This document shows, one piece after another, positions 50,739 to 59,509 of a stretch of DNA of 64,000 bases. The notes beneath the pieces were generated by a model. The model did not search any database. It saw only the letters and a program-made list of their open reading frames with translations, and was not told the DNA's origin. Source of the stretch: Bacillota bacterium (GTDB lineage Bacteria; Bacillota; Desulfotomaculia; Desulfotomaculales; Desulfohalotomaculaceae); assembly GCA_009711615.1 (NCBI GenBank), contig VENI01000005.1, forward strand, positions 124,001 to 188,000. The letters are read 5' to 3'. Within the stretch, counting starts at the first letter, position 1. Each line of letters begins with the position of its first letter. The position numbers and the translations under genes were made by a program.

Positions 50739-52307
50739 TTATTTCAAGTGCATTTCCTGGTCAACAGTAAACTTACTCTGACGGAGTACCATCACCGCAC
50801 CTATCAGTACTGCAATCGACAATACCAAGGCGATGAGCACATTATTTGTGGCAGCCATTACAATATAGCCCAATACGCTGATAACGGCCACCAGTGTGGC
50901 ATAAGGCAACTGAGTGCGCACATGATCAATGTGGTGACAGGCTGCACCAGTTGAAGACAGAATAGTGGTATCAGATATGGGGGAAACGTGGTCCCCGTAA
51001 ACCGCACCGGCCAACACCGCCGCCATGGACATTAGAATAATATCTGTTCCAGTACCAGCCGCTGCAGCCATGGGTGCAGCAATAGGTAGCATAATGCCAA
51101 AAGTACCCCAAGATGTACCGGTAGCAAAAGCCATGATACCTGAAAGAATAAAGGCCAGTGCCGGTAACAGTACTATAGGCAGACTATCACTCAAGCGGGA
51201 AGCCAGAAATTCACCAGTACCCAGTTCACCAATCACACCACCAATAGCCCAAGCCATCACCAAAATTACCACAGCAGTAACCATTGACTGCATACCCTGC
51301 AATAAGGCTGGGATAAATTCACGAGGCTTCATTAGCTTGCGAGGCAGATATAACAATGCGGTAAAAATAATAGCTAGGGCTGCACCATAAACCAGTGACA
51401 TGGCCACACTAGTGTTTTCGAAAGCGCTCATCAGGGAGCCACCGTCTTCACCGAAGTAACCTCCAGTATAAATCATTGCTAAAGTAGTGAAGAAAATCAA
51501 ACCTACAATGGGTAGCACTAAATCTCCAACTTTACCCTTCTCTGCTCCCTCTGTGCTCACTTCCACTTCTGCACTACCTGGAGGCTCGCCTTTACTTTGG
51601 TCGTATAGTTTTCCTGTTTTCAAGGCTTTCTTCTCTTCCTTGGCCATAGATCCGAATTCAACGTTAGTAACAGCAATTGCGAACACCAATATCAGTGCCA
51701 AGATGGCATATAAGTTCATTGGAATCATTGCCACAAAGGCAGAAAGCGGTTCAATACCGGTAACATTAACCTCTTTAAGTTGGCCAGCAATAACAGTAAT
51801 AATATAGGCACCCCAGCTGGAAAGAGGGGCAATAATACATACCGGAGCCGCGGTAGAATCAATAACGTAAGCTAACTTCGCCCGCGAAACATGGTGCCTG
51901 TCGGTGATAGGGCGAGCTACCTGACCCACCGCCAAACTGTTAAAATAGTCATCAATAAAAATTATAATTCCTAAAAGCATGGTCACAAGTTGTGCCCCAA
52001 CCCGGGTTTTCACCCGTGCCAACGCCCATTCACCAAAGGCCCTACTGCCCCCGGAAGCGGAAACCAGTGCTGTTAAGCCACCGAGTAAAAATAAAAAGGC
52101 CAAAATTGGAATATTCCATGTTGGGTCGGACATACCAGCAAAGCCGATGGAAAAAGTTTTTTCAAAAGCGTTTATAATACTATAATCTGCAAGAATCCAA
52201 GCTCCAACAAAAATACCGAGAAATAATGAAAGTAAAACTTCTTTAGTTATCAACGCCGCCGTAATAGCGATAATCGGCGGAACTACAGAAAGCCAACCAT
52301 ATTCCAT
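50739..52307 (-). CDS. Na+/H+ antiporter NhaC family
   Basis: Membrane transporter of 522 residues with about 11-12 helices. NhaC block includes FIDDYFNSLAVGQVARPITD near 118, and GAVYGDHVSPISDTTILSST at 430-450. A charged loop (about 220-260, EEKKALKTGKLYDQSKGEPP) is hydrophilic. Na+/H+ exchange is the usual role; the amino-acid/H+ MleN relative cannot be excluded. ATG after GGAGGGA. Confidence 0.88.
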   Translation of the reverse strand: MEYGWLSVVPPIIAITAALITKEVLLSLFLGIFVGAWILADYSIINAFEKTFSIGFAGMSDPTWNIPILAFLFLLGGLTALVSASGGSRAFGEWALARVKTRVGAQLVTMLLGIIIFIDDYFNSLAVGQVARPITDRHHVSRAKLAYVIDSTAAPVCIIAPLSSWGAYIITVIAGQLKEVNVTGIEPLSAFVAMIPMNLYAILALILVFAIAVTNVEFGSMAKEEKKALKTGKLYDQSKGEPPGSAEVEVSTEGAEKGKVGDLVLPIVGLIFFTTLAMIYTGGYFGEDGGSLMSAFENTSVAMSLVYGAALAIIFTALLYLPRKLMKPREFIPALLQGMQSMVTAVVILVMAWAIGGVIGELGTGEFLASRLSDSLPIVLLPALAFILSGIMAFATGTSWGTFGIMLPIAAPMAAAAGTGTDIILMSMAAVLAGAVYGDHVSPISDTTILSSTGAACHHIDHVRTQLPYATLVAVISVLGYIVMAATNNVLIALVLSIAVLIGAVMVLRQSKFTVDQEMHLK

Positions 52308-52463
52308 TGGTGCTATCCCTCCCTTAATAATATAATAGTCCCCAAAAAGTGTCTAATTTAGTAGAAAAATCTCACCATCCTTGTAAAAGTTAGACAAATT
52401 TTTTCTCTATTACCAGTAAATATCCTCTATTAATGTTAAAAATTCTCAATTATTAGGCATAAA

Positions 52464-52491
52464 GTAAGGGAGAACCTAGATTCTCCCTTAC
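52464..52491 (-). terminator. Terminator of the two-helix membrane protein gene
   Basis: Perfect 11-bp stem GTAAGGGAGAA / TTCTCCCTTAC, just after the stop codon; the minus-strand tail is A/T-rich (TTTATGCC). Confidence 0.75.
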
Positions 52492-52496
52492 AGCAT

Positions 52497-52964
52497 TCAT
52501 TCTTCTTTCTTTAAGACTTCTTGCTTCTTAGGCAAAACCGTTGTCCACTTTTCTGGGTGACGGGTAATTTTACCTGTCTCTTTGTTCCTTAGGGTAAATG
52601 CACTATCTTTATACAAGTTCTGCAAGTTGTCTTCGTTTTTTAAAATATCTTCACGGGTATAATTTATGGCTATGTTCTTAAGATGTTTCCAGACAATATA
52701 ACGGGTATATACCGCTGTGAAAGTGATGAGAAGACCGTACAAATATGGATCTATAAAAAATAAACAGTATAAACCGATTACAAGAGAGTACCCGGCCACA
52801 GTGGATAGTGTGCGCATCCTTAGTAAAATCTTTGGCACTTCAATTTGTCCTTTATAGACTTTTTGATTGTAGTAGTCAATACTCTTTCGACGGTCTAAAC
52901 TTAATTGTATTTTATTCTTTTCTATCATTTCTTTTAGTACATTAAACCGTAGTGATTCAGACAT
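52497..52964 (-). CDS. Hypothetical membrane protein with two transmembrane helices
   Basis: 155 residues. N-terminal 50 residues basic and helical; two adjacent transmembrane helices (AGYSLVIGLYCLFFIDPYLY, GLLITFTAVYTRYI) near residues 55-92; then a charged cytosolic part with NYTREDILKNEDNLQNLYKD and a C-terminal KKQEVLKKEE tail. Resembles 2TM-domain proteins but no family was recognised. ATG after GAGGGG. Confidence 0.75.
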   Translation of the reverse strand: MSESLRFNVLKEMIEKNKIQLSLDRRKSIDYYNQKVYKGQIEVPKILLRMRTLSTVAGYSLVIGLYCLFFIDPYLYGLLITFTAVYTRYIVWKHLKNIAINYTREDILKNEDNLQNLYKDSAFTLRNKETGKITRHPEKWTTVLPKKQEVLKKEE

Positions 52965-53038
52965 CGTGACAACAACCCCTCATGACATTTTAAATATGTA
53001 TTCAACCTAAGCATTTAAAATCCTTTTAAATAAAACTA

Positions 53039-53070
53039 AAAAACCCTTTAGCATTATGCTAAAGGGTTTT
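53039..53070 (-). terminator. Terminator of the tRNA-Leu/tRNA-Cys unit
   Basis: Stem AAAACCCTTTAGCA / TGCTAAAGGGTTTT with a 2-4-base loop and T-tail, just after the tRNA-Cys 3' end on the minus strand. Confidence 0.9.
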
Positions 53071-53073
53071 CAC

Positions 53074-53149
53074 TGGAGGCGACGCCCGGATTTGAACCGG
53101 GGAATAAAGGATTTGCAGTCCTCCGCCTTAGCCACTTGGCTACGTCGCC
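53074..53149 (-). tRNA. tRNA-Cys (GCA)
   Basis: Cloverleaf on the minus strand: acceptor GGCGACG/CGTCGCC, D arm, anticodon GCA in GGACTGCAAATCC, T-arm GGTTCAAATCC, and an encoded CCA end. 76 nt including CCA. Confidence 0.95.
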
Positions 53150-53153
53150 ATGT

Positions 53154-53242
53154 TGGTGCCGGAGATCGGACTTGAACCGATACGATGATTACTCATCCCA
53201 GGATTTTAAGTCCTGTGCGTCTGCCAATTCCGCCACTCCGGC
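53154..53242 (-). tRNA. tRNA-Leu (TAA)
   Basis: Acceptor GCCGGAG/CTCCGGC, anticodon TAA in GGACTTAAAATCC, a long variable arm (class II), T-arm GGTTCAAGTCC and encoded CCA. 89 nt. Confidence 0.95.
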
Positions 53243-53340
53243 ATTTAGTTTTGCTAACCATCAAGCAAGAAATAGTTTATCAAAGTTTGTTGGTTTAGTC
53301 AAGTAGTAAATAGCTGGTATTTTGTGCTATTGGGGTGAAA

Positions 53341-53364
53341 AAAACTACCTATGTCAGGTAGTTT
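53341..53364 (-). terminator. Terminator of the Asp/Phe/Gly tRNA unit
   Basis: Minus-strand stem AAACTACCT / AGGTAGTTT with a five-base loop and a run of T, between tRNA-Gly and tRNA-Leu. The cluster is therefore two transcription units. Confidence 0.8.
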
Positions 53365-53368
53365 CAAA

Positions 53369-53443
53369 TGGAGCGGAAGACGGGATTCGAACCCGCGACC
53401 CTCGCCTTGGCAAGGCGATGCTCTACCACTGAGCCACTTCCGC
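53369..53443 (-). tRNA. tRNA-Gly (GCC)
   Basis: Acceptor GCGGAAG/CTTCCGC, anticodon GCC in CTTGCCAAGG, T-arm GGTTCGAATCC and encoded CCA. 75 nt. Confidence 0.95.
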
Positions 53444-53450
53444 ATGTTAA

Positions 53451-53526
<76 letters not shown>

Positions 53527-53529
53527 AGA

Positions 53530-53607
53530 TGGCGGAGCTGACGAGACTTGAACTCGCGATCTCCGGCTTGACAGGCCGGCATGTTAACCACTACACCACA
53601 GCTCCGC
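53530..53607 (-). tRNA. tRNA-Asp (GTC)
   Basis: Acceptor GCGGAGC/GCTCCGC, anticodon GTC in GGCCTGTCAAGCC, T-arm AGTTCAAGTCT and encoded CCA. 78 nt. Confidence 0.94.
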
Positions 53608-53677
53608 ATTTTGTTTCCTCAATTGCTGACATAGACTAGTATACAAAAACTATGAGAAATTGTCAATTGGTAATATT

Positions 53678-54544
53678 TTATTTTTTAATACCAAACTGTA
53701 ATATTAGTTCTCGTACCAATTTAGCTGCCAATAATGCTGTTCTTTCAGACTGATCATAAACAGGGCTTACTTCAACTAAATCCAACCCCACCACATTTAG
53801 CTTTTTTAGCATATGCACTGCCTCAATTATCTCTCTAGCGGTACATCCGCCCGGTTCAGGAGTGCCTGTTCCTGGAGCAAATGCAGGGTCAACCACATCT
53901 ATATCTAATGTTACATATACAGGTCTATTCTTAATTTTGGGCACAACCCGACTTAAGGGTTCCAACAGTTGGTCAACATAGATGTTGGTATTCTCTTTGG
54001 CATAGGCAAATTCTTCGCCAGTACCGGACCGAATGCCCAACTGATATATGTTATTGCCACCAACCAAATCTACCGCCCGGCGGATCACTGTGGCGTGGGA
54101 AAGTTGTTCACCCAAATAGTTTTCTCGCAAATCAGCATGGGCATCAAAATGCAGCAGTACCAAGTCTTTGTTTCTTTTGGCCACTTCTTCAATGGCCGGC
54201 AAACTGACCAGGTGCTCACCACCTAACACCAACGGCATTTTACCGTCATCCAACACCTGCCCCATCGTCTGGCCAATACGTTTTAGACTTTCCTTTACAT
54301 GACCAAAGGGTAATTCTACATCTCCGGCATCAAAATATTTATAATTAGCCAGGTCTTTATCCAGATAAAAACTGTATTCTTCCAACCCATAAGAAACAGA
54401 ACGTATTTGCTGGGGACCCTGCCGCGTTCCCGGACGAAAACTAGTGGTAAAATCCATGGGAGCACCCAGTAATACTATCTGTGACTCACTGTATTCAGCT
54501 GTGCTTCCCATAAAGTCTGTACATTTTTCAATGTAAGGCAACAT
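53678..54544 (-). CDS. speB: Agmatinase SpeB
   Basis: Mn-dependent hydrolase that turns agmatine into putrescine and urea. Ureohydrolase metal sites present: GGEHLVSLPAI, LHFDAHADLREN, VTLDIDVVDPAFAPGTGTPE with PGGCT. 288 residues. ATG after AAGGGG. Third gene after pdaD and speE; together they give arginine to agmatine to putrescine to spermidine. A REP pair and a family-A palindrome fill the 230-bp gap to speE. Confidence 0.94.
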   Translation of the reverse strand: MLPYIEKCTDFMGSTAEYSESQIVLLGAPMDFTTSFRPGTRQGPQQIRSVSYGLEEYSFYLDKDLANYKYFDAGDVELPFGHVKESLKRIGQTMGQVLDDGKMPLVLGGEHLVSLPAIEEVAKRNKDLVLLHFDAHADLRENYLGEQLSHATVIRRAVDLVGGNNIYQLGIRSGTGEEFAYAKENTNIYVDQLLEPLSRVVPKIKNRPVYVTLDIDVVDPAFAPGTGTPEPGGCTAREIIEAVHMLKKLNVVGLDLVEVSPVYDQSERTALLAAKLVRELILQFGIKK

Positions 54545-54558
54545 AAATATTTCCCCTT

Positions 54559-54625
54559 AGTAGGGGCAGGTTTCCACGCCCGCCCGTTGATTTCGTTGCG
54601 AGGCGGCATGGAAACCGCCCCTACA
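54559..54625. repeat. Inverted pair of REP palindromes (REPIN-like)
   Basis: Left half TAGGGGCAGGTTTCCACGCC CGCCC and right half GGCGGCATGGAAACCGCCCC TAC face each other across about 16 bp. Same two halves as in the RAYT gene at 48303 and 48467. Typical of a transposase-mobilised REP doublet. Lies between speE and speB. Confidence 0.8.
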
Positions 54626-54673
54626 TTTGAGACCTTAGTAATAATTTTTTGTTTCAAATTAGGTTATGACTAA

Positions 54674-54693
54674 GGGTCCGATGAATCGGACCC
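54674..54693. repeat. Family-A palindrome, fourth copy
   Basis: GGGTCCGATGAATCGGACCC followed by CCTACAG. Perfect arms, GATGAATC core. Next to the REP pair in the speE-speB gap. Confidence 0.75.
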
Positions 54694-54776
54694 CTACAGA
54701 ACCGATGCATATATTTCCGAATTAACATTCTTTTTCGCTTTCACCATTCTTTATTTTTGATTATCTTAATTCTTCA

Positions 54777-55628
54777 TTACTTAAGCATTTCCTGAACAAA
54801 GGGCGGTAGTTGAAACGCCGCTTTGTGGACTTCGGGGGTATAGTACCGAGTTTTGTAGCCGGGAAACTTGTCCGCTGCAACTTCCAATGGGTTGTGTTTC
54901 TTGGAGCCCATTGTAAATGTCCACATACCGCCTGGGTATGAAGGGATAAAGGCCAGCATTACCTTTGTTATTGGGAAGATACTAGAAATATCTTTGTGTA
55001 CCCTTCTTATTAGACTTTCAGTAAACCATGGAGACTCTGTTTGCGCCACAAAAATTCCGTCTTCAGTTAAGGCCTCATACAAATTCTGATAAAATTCTTT
55101 GGCAAACAATCCTTCGGCCGGACCAATGGGGTCAGGAGAGTCTACGCAAATAATATCGTAAGTGTTTTTGTGCTCCTGCACGTGTTTAACTCCATCTTCA
55201 TAGCGCACTTCCACCTTTGGATTATCCAATTCACAGCTTATTTCTGGCAAATATTCCTTTGCATTCTCCACCACTCGAGCATCAATTTCTACCAGAGTTA
55301 CTTTTTCAATGGTGGGATATTTAATTAACTCTCTAATGGTACCGCCATCCCCACCACCAATTACCAGTGCTCTTTTGGGGCTACCATGAGTATTTAACGC
55401 CGGATGGGTAATCATTTCATGGTATACAAATTCATCTTTGGTGGTTGTTTGAATAATGCCATCTAAAAACAGCACCCTTCCAAAAGGCAGTGTATCCACA
55501 ATAGCCAGATGCTGATAGGGTGTTTGTTCAGTGTGTAGTGTTTGTGTAGCCTGTAGGCTTAGGCGCATGTTCGGCGTTTGATCTTCTGTTGCCCATAGGT
55601 TAAACACATGCTTTTGTTGATCGAACAA
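54777..55628 (-). CDS. speE: Spermidine synthase SpeE
   Basis: Aminopropyltransferase making spermidine from putrescine and decarboxylated S-adenosylmethionine. Blocks: GRVLFLDGIIQTTTKDEFVY HEM, RALVIGGGDGGTIRELIKYP, VTLVEIDARVVENAKEYLPE and DIICVDSPDPIGPAEGLFA. 283 residues; TTG start after AAGGAGG. A SpeD decarboxylase is not in the window. Confidence 0.95.
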   Translation of the reverse strand: MFDQQKHVFNLWATEDQTPNMRLSLQATQTLHTEQTPYQHLAIVDTLPFGRVLFLDGIIQTTTKDEFVYHEMITHPALNTHGSPKRALVIGGGDGGTIRELIKYPTIEKVTLVEIDARVVENAKEYLPEISCELDNPKVEVRYEDGVKHVQEHKNTYDIICVDSPDPIGPAEGLFAKEFYQNLYEALTEDGIFVAQTESPWFTESLIRRVHKDISSIFPITKVMLAFIPSYPGGMWTFTMGSKKHNPLEVAADKFPGYKTRYYTPEVHKAAFQLPPFVQEMLK

Positions 55629-55643
55629 TGAAAAACCTCCTTT

Positions 55644-56102
55644 TTAATACCACAGCGGCACAGCTGCCAGGCAGCAGCCTACTTTTTCCACCTTATGTTC
55701 CACTGAGTTAATTTTCATATCCACCAGTTCCATACCTCTAGTTTTAAAGGCTTCTTTAAGCATGTTTTCTATGGCTTGACTGGCTTCTTCCCTGGTGCAT
55801 TTTCCGGAAAACTCCATTATTACACCAAAGGTATCTTCTGAAACTCCTACACCCACTGCGGCAGCAATGGTTTCACCAGGCACATCACTCATTATGTATC
55901 CGTATGCAGTAGGTACTAAAGATCCCGGCGGTAGCACTAAATCTGGGTCGAATTCTGCGCTGGGGGGCAAAATACTGCTTACGCGCAGCAGGTTGATATT
56001 TCCAATTCTTGCTTTTAAAAGTGCATTGTCAAATGCGTTTAGTTTGCTGTGTCCCTCTGCGCTGGCAGATGTTACAAAATATTTTCTAGGTGTTGGCAGC
56101 AT
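55644..56102 (-). CDS. pdaD: Pyruvoyl-dependent arginine decarboxylase PdaD
   Basis: Self-processing enzyme making agmatine from arginine. 152 residues; the cleavage site SSILPPSAEF (SS, whose second Ser becomes the pyruvoyl group) is near residue 42, and the family blocks GSLVPTAYGYIMSDVPGETI and GVIMEFSGKCTREEA follow. Gene order pdaD-speE-speB is that of the polyamine route via agmatine. ATG after GAGAGGGG. Confidence 0.93.
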   Translation of the reverse strand: MLPTPRKYFVTSASAEGHSKLNAFDNALLKARIGNINLLRVSSILPPSAEFDPDLVLPPGSLVPTAYGYIMSDVPGETIAAAVGVGVSEDTFGVIMEFSGKCTREEASQAIENMLKEAFKTRGMELVDMKINSVEHKVEKVGCCLAAVPLWY

Positions 56103-56262
56103 TGAAAAAACCCCTCTCTTAAACCAATTTACTTCAAAACCAAATCATATTATATCAGAAGATGTAAAAAAATAAACTATTTTTTATTCAGAATAGAATA
56201 GTGTTATTGTGGAAAAATATCCTTTGAGATTTATTTTAAATTACCCACAGAGGAGGTTTCTT

Positions 56263-56742
56263 ATGAGCAAAACTGTAGTTGGTACTTTTCCTAACAAAGA
56301 ACAAGCTGAAAAGGCAGTGGAAGAACTTCGTCAGCAGGGCTTTGACCAGGAAATTTCTGTAGTGGCTAAGGAACAAAAACAGCAAGAAGAAGGTACGCAA
56401 ATGGGATTCACCGGCGGTGACGGCGTTGGTGACGGTGCCACCACTGGTGGTGCTTTGGGTGCTGCCGCAGGCTTGGCAGTAGGTGCTGGTGCACTGGCCA
56501 TTCCTGGCCTTGGACCTTTATTGGCAGCCGGTCCCATTGCTGGAATGCTATCTGGCGCTGCCACCGGTGGACTTGCTGGTGGCCTAGTAGATTTTGGTAT
56601 TCCGGCTGAGGAAAGTAAAGAGTATGAAGAAAAAGTGAAACAAGGTAACACTTTAGTTGCTGTGCAATCTGATGAGCAGCGTACTAACCAAGCTGCAGGC
56701 ACCCTACGTAAGTATGAAGGTGCAGAAGTAAACGTTCACTAA
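56263..56742 (+). CDS. General stress protein 17M-like / heat-induced stress protein YflT family
   Basis: 159 residues from the ATG at 56263 (AGGAGGT). The N-terminal YflT-type domain VVGTFPNKEQAEKAVEELRQ QG, then a Gly/Ala-rich membrane-like hairpin (ATTGGALGAAAGLAVGAGAL ... GAATGGLAGGLVDFGIP), and a charged end with EYEEKVKQGNTLVAVQSDEQ. Members are induced by stress; function unknown. Single gene with a strong terminator. Confidence 0.82.
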   Translation: MSKTVVGTFPNKEQAEKAVEELRQQGFDQEISVVAKEQKQQEEGTQMGFTGGDGVGDGATTGGALGAAAGLAVGAGALAIPGLGPLLAAGPIAGMLSGAATGGLAGGLVDFGIPAEESKEYEEKVKQGNTLVAVQSDEQRTNQAAGTLRKYEGAEVNVH

Positions 56743-56750
56743 AAATCATT

Positions 56751-56779
56751 AGGGCCTCTCGAACTTGTCGAGAGGCCCT
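56751..56779. terminator. Terminator of the stress-protein gene
   Basis: Stem AGGGCCTCTCGA / TCGAGAGGCCCT with a five-base loop, then TTTTATTTT. Could also stop transcription from the opposite gene. Confidence 0.9.
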
Positions 56780-56788
56780 TTTATTTTC

Positions 56789-57652
56789 TTATTCTGACTC
56801 CTGACTACTGGTTTCATATATTTTTTTAAATATAAGAGCATCTTCCGCCTGACGGCCATTTGATTCGCAGATAATTGTTGGCTGCATTTTTCTTTCTGTA
56901 ATTAGTTCTGCCAACGGGGTGAAGTCGGGGCCAAACTCTGTGTCCATTGTGGTATGGTGTTTTTTCTCCCCACCTTTACTAAATTCAATGGGGCTAAAAT
57001 GGATGTGCAGCTTTTTTAGTGCCTCTTCACCTAGGAAACTGTGTATTTTATCCAGCACCACTGCAAAGCTTTCTTTGTCCGTCAGACTTCCTTGATTAAC
57101 GGCATGTAAGTGGCCAAAGTCAACACAAGGCACCACATTATCCGCTACCGTACACAAATCTAAAATTTCATCTAAAGACCCCATTTGATTCACTTTACCC
57201 ATAGTCTCTGGTGCTATTTTTATGTGCTCCAAGCCTTCTGCTTTCACTTCTTCTAGCACTTCTTCTAGTGCAGTTTTTATGCGCTGGTGAGCTGCATTTC
57301 GGTCTTTTTTGGCACCACCACCAGGGTGCATCACTACTGTTACGGCACCCATCCAGTTGGCGGCCCGTAGCGATTTTAGTATATGTCCTTTGGTTTTTTC
57401 TTTTATTAGAGGGTCTTCTGTGCCTAAATTTATGTAATAGGGAGCATGGATGCTCAAAGCTACATCATTGTCCCGGGCTTCCTGTCCCAATTTACGGCAG
57501 AATTCTTCCTTAACTCTTACACCTCGGGAGCATTGGTACTCATAAGCATTCAGCCCCATTTCTGCCAACCATCGGGGCATTTCCAGCGAACTTTTATTTC
57601 CCTGTTCATAAAATGAATCTGAGTTACCAGCAGCACCAAATTTTATACTCAT
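56789..57652 (-). CDS. Endonuclease IV-like (AP endonuclease family 2) protein
   Basis: TIM-barrel protein of 287 residues related to Nfo. Metal-site-type blocks: LSIHAPYYINLGTED, VVMHPGGGAKKDRNAAHQRI, IAPETMGKVNQMGSLDEILD, VVPCVDFGHLHAVNQG, LHIHFSPIEFSKGGEKKHHT and IICESNGRQAEDAL. It fits the apurinic endonuclease IV family. DNA repair of abasic sites is likely, though more distant isomerase relatives share the fold. Its last residues (SSQESE) are encoded by a TCAGGAGTCAG repeat. ATG after GGAGG. Confidence 0.85.
   Translation of the reverse strand: MSIKFGAAGNSDSFYEQGNKSSLEMPRWLAEMGLNAYEYQCSRGVRVKEEFCRKLGQEARDNDVALSIHAPYYINLGTEDPLIKEKTKGHILKSLRAANWMGAVTVVMHPGGGAKKDRNAAHQRIKTALEEVLEEVKAEGLEHIKIAPETMGKVNQMGSLDEILDLCTVADNVVPCVDFGHLHAVNQGSLTDKESFAVVLDKIHSFLGEEALKKLHIHFSPIEFSKGGEKKHHTTMDTEFGPDFTPLAELITERKMQPTIICESNGRQAEDALIFKKIYETSSQESE
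56790..56809. repeat. Short dispersed repeat forming the end of the endonuclease IV-like gene
   Basis: attctgactcctgactactg; on the minus strand it supplies the final codons and the stop codon of the gene. Confidence 0.65.
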
Positions 57653-57700
57653 ACGTCAACCTCCAAAGCTCTGTTTACTTATTTCATTCTAAAATTGTGA

Positions 57701-57719
57701 ATTCTGACTCCTGACTTCT
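57701..57719. repeat. Short dispersed repeat upstream of the endonuclease IV-like gene
   Basis: attctgactcctgacttct, in the divergent gap before the solute-binding protein. The same gene is thus flanked by the repeat at both ends. Confidence 0.65.
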
Positions 57720-57850
57720 TTATAATTTATTATATCCTATCTTATAATTGGTAAAAATATCAATGTTTTTGTAATATTATGGGTTGCGGCAGGTAATAGG
57801 TAATAACTGGAATAATATATTAAGATAAAACATCGGGAGGTTTAGCTACT

Positions 57851-59413
57851 ATGTGGAAGTTAAAATGGGTGCGCCAGTTAGTTATTCTGGTAGCTTTTTT
57901 GTGTTTAATAATCGCTTTGGAGAAAAACGGTGTCGTTAACACAGTTTCGCCGACTGCCGAGGAAATAAATGAAGATCAAATTTTAACGGTATTGATTAGC
58001 GATAACTGGCAAAACTTAGATCCGGCCATGGCGGCAGATTTACAGTCAGCAAAGATAACCAGCAATATATTTGAGGGCCTGACAAGGTACAAATCCGGAA
58101 CGGTAGATGTGGAACCTGCACTGGCTACGGACTGGCAGGTTGAACAAAATGGCAAGGTTTGGTTTTTTGATTTGCGGCAAAATGTTACTTTTCATGACGG
58201 CACTCCCTTTAATGCAGAAGCTGTAAAATTTTCCGTAGAGCGAGTAATGTCCAGCTATAAAATCATGCCTTATGCGGAAATGGTTTTTGGAATGGTGGAT
58301 AAAATAGAGGTTATTGATGATTACAGAGTAAAATTTGTGCTTGAATATCCCTATGCACCTTTTATTAATCATTTAGCCATGCCATGGGCAGCCCCTATAA
58401 TAAGCCCCCATTCAATAGAAAGCTCACAACTTGCGGGTACCGGCCCCTATAAATTGGTAGAGTGCCAGGATAACAATGTCATATTAGCTGCCAATGAAAA
58501 TTATTGGAATAATGCCTCGGTGATAAAAAAGGTGATCTTCCAGGTAGAAACGGACGGGCAAGAACGATTGAATAAGCTACTGGCTGGCAAAGCCGACATC
58601 GCAGACAACTTGCTCCTTAGTTCAGAAGAAATGCAAAATTATAAAAGTTTGGTACAACTGCAAAAAGACGGTATTTCTTTAAATTATTTAGGTTTTTATA
58701 CTAACAAGGAACCTTTTATTTCCAGCCGCTTACGTCGGGCTTTTATAATGTCATTAAACCGGCCCCAATTAGTAAAAAGGCTATACGGTGAATCTATTAC
58801 GGTAGCAGACGGTTATGTCCCAACTAATATGCTGGGTCACAGCAATGACTTAGCCCAATATCCCTACAATACCACCGAAAGCAAAAGACTGCTTCTCGAA
58901 AATGGCTTTAGCGGTACGGAGATTACATTAATCACCTACCAAGACACCAGGCCTTATAATTTGGCAGGGGGTACACAATTGGCACAGATGATAAAAAAAG
59001 AACTGGCTTCCGTAGGAATCAAGGTAAGAATTAAGACCTACCCCTGGTCGCAATACAAAAAGGCTTTAATGCGTCAAGATGGAGACTGCTTTTTATATGG
59101 CTGGGTGGGAGACAACACGGACCCAGACAATTTCCTTTACACACTGCTGACCACCCCCCAAATAAAGCAGGGATTAAACCTAACTAGGTATTCTAACCCC
59201 CAGGTGGACAGAATACTGGCCAATGCCCGTGAGGTCACAGACTCACAGGTAAGACAAAGACTTTACTATCATGCTCAGCAGATTATTTTACAGGATGCAC
59301 CATTGGTTTTACTTAACTATGGGCAGGTTGCTGCCGTGACCACAGCCACTGTAAATCATTTTACGCTACAGCCCACAGGATGTTTTTACTTAAACCAAGT
59401 ATACAAAGACTAA
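57851..59413 (+). CDS. Peptide/nickel-type ABC solute-binding protein without partner genes
   Basis: 520 residues, family SBP_bac_5 (DppA/OppA). Core: NWQNLDPAMAADLQSAKITS NIFEGLTRY, VTFHDGTPFNAEAVKFSVER, AGTGPYKLV, and RLRRAFIMSLNRPQLVKRLY. An N-terminal hydrophobic helix (residues 8-23, LVILVAFLCLIIALEKNG) looks like an uncleaved anchor: there is a Cys at 17 inside it but no normal lipobox afterwards. No permease or ATPase gene adjoins. ATG after GGGAGG. Confidence 0.88.
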   Translation: MWKLKWVRQLVILVAFLCLIIALEKNGVVNTVSPTAEEINEDQILTVLISDNWQNLDPAMAADLQSAKITSNIFEGLTRYKSGTVDVEPALATDWQVEQNGKVWFFDLRQNVTFHDGTPFNAEAVKFSVERVMSSYKIMPYAEMVFGMVDKIEVIDDYRVKFVLEYPYAPFINHLAMPWAAPIISPHSIESSQLAGTGPYKLVECQDNNVILAANENYWNNASVIKKVIFQVETDGQERLNKLLAGKADIADNLLLSSEEMQNYKSLVQLQKDGISLNYLGFYTNKEPFISSRLRRAFIMSLNRPQLVKRLYGESITVADGYVPTNMLGHSNDLAQYPYNTTESKRLLLENGFSGTEITLITYQDTRPYNLAGGTQLAQMIKKELASVGIKVRIKTYPWSQYKKALMRQDGDCFLYGWVGDNTDPDNFLYTLLTTPQIKQGLNLTRYSNPQVDRILANAREVTDSQVRQRLYYHAQQIILQDAPLVLLNYGQVAAVTTATVNHFTLQPTGCFYLNQVYKD

Positions 59414-59509
59414 TATTTCAATAAAATTCCAGTTATAATATTAAACCATTCACACATAATACTGTTAGTTATACCAATAATTATTAAAACATATCAGGGA
59501 GGTAGCAGT

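Noticed and set aside
54475-54657. Minus-strand 60-codon frame near speB
   Set aside because: Made of the REP doublet and the speB start in another frame; no ribosome site.
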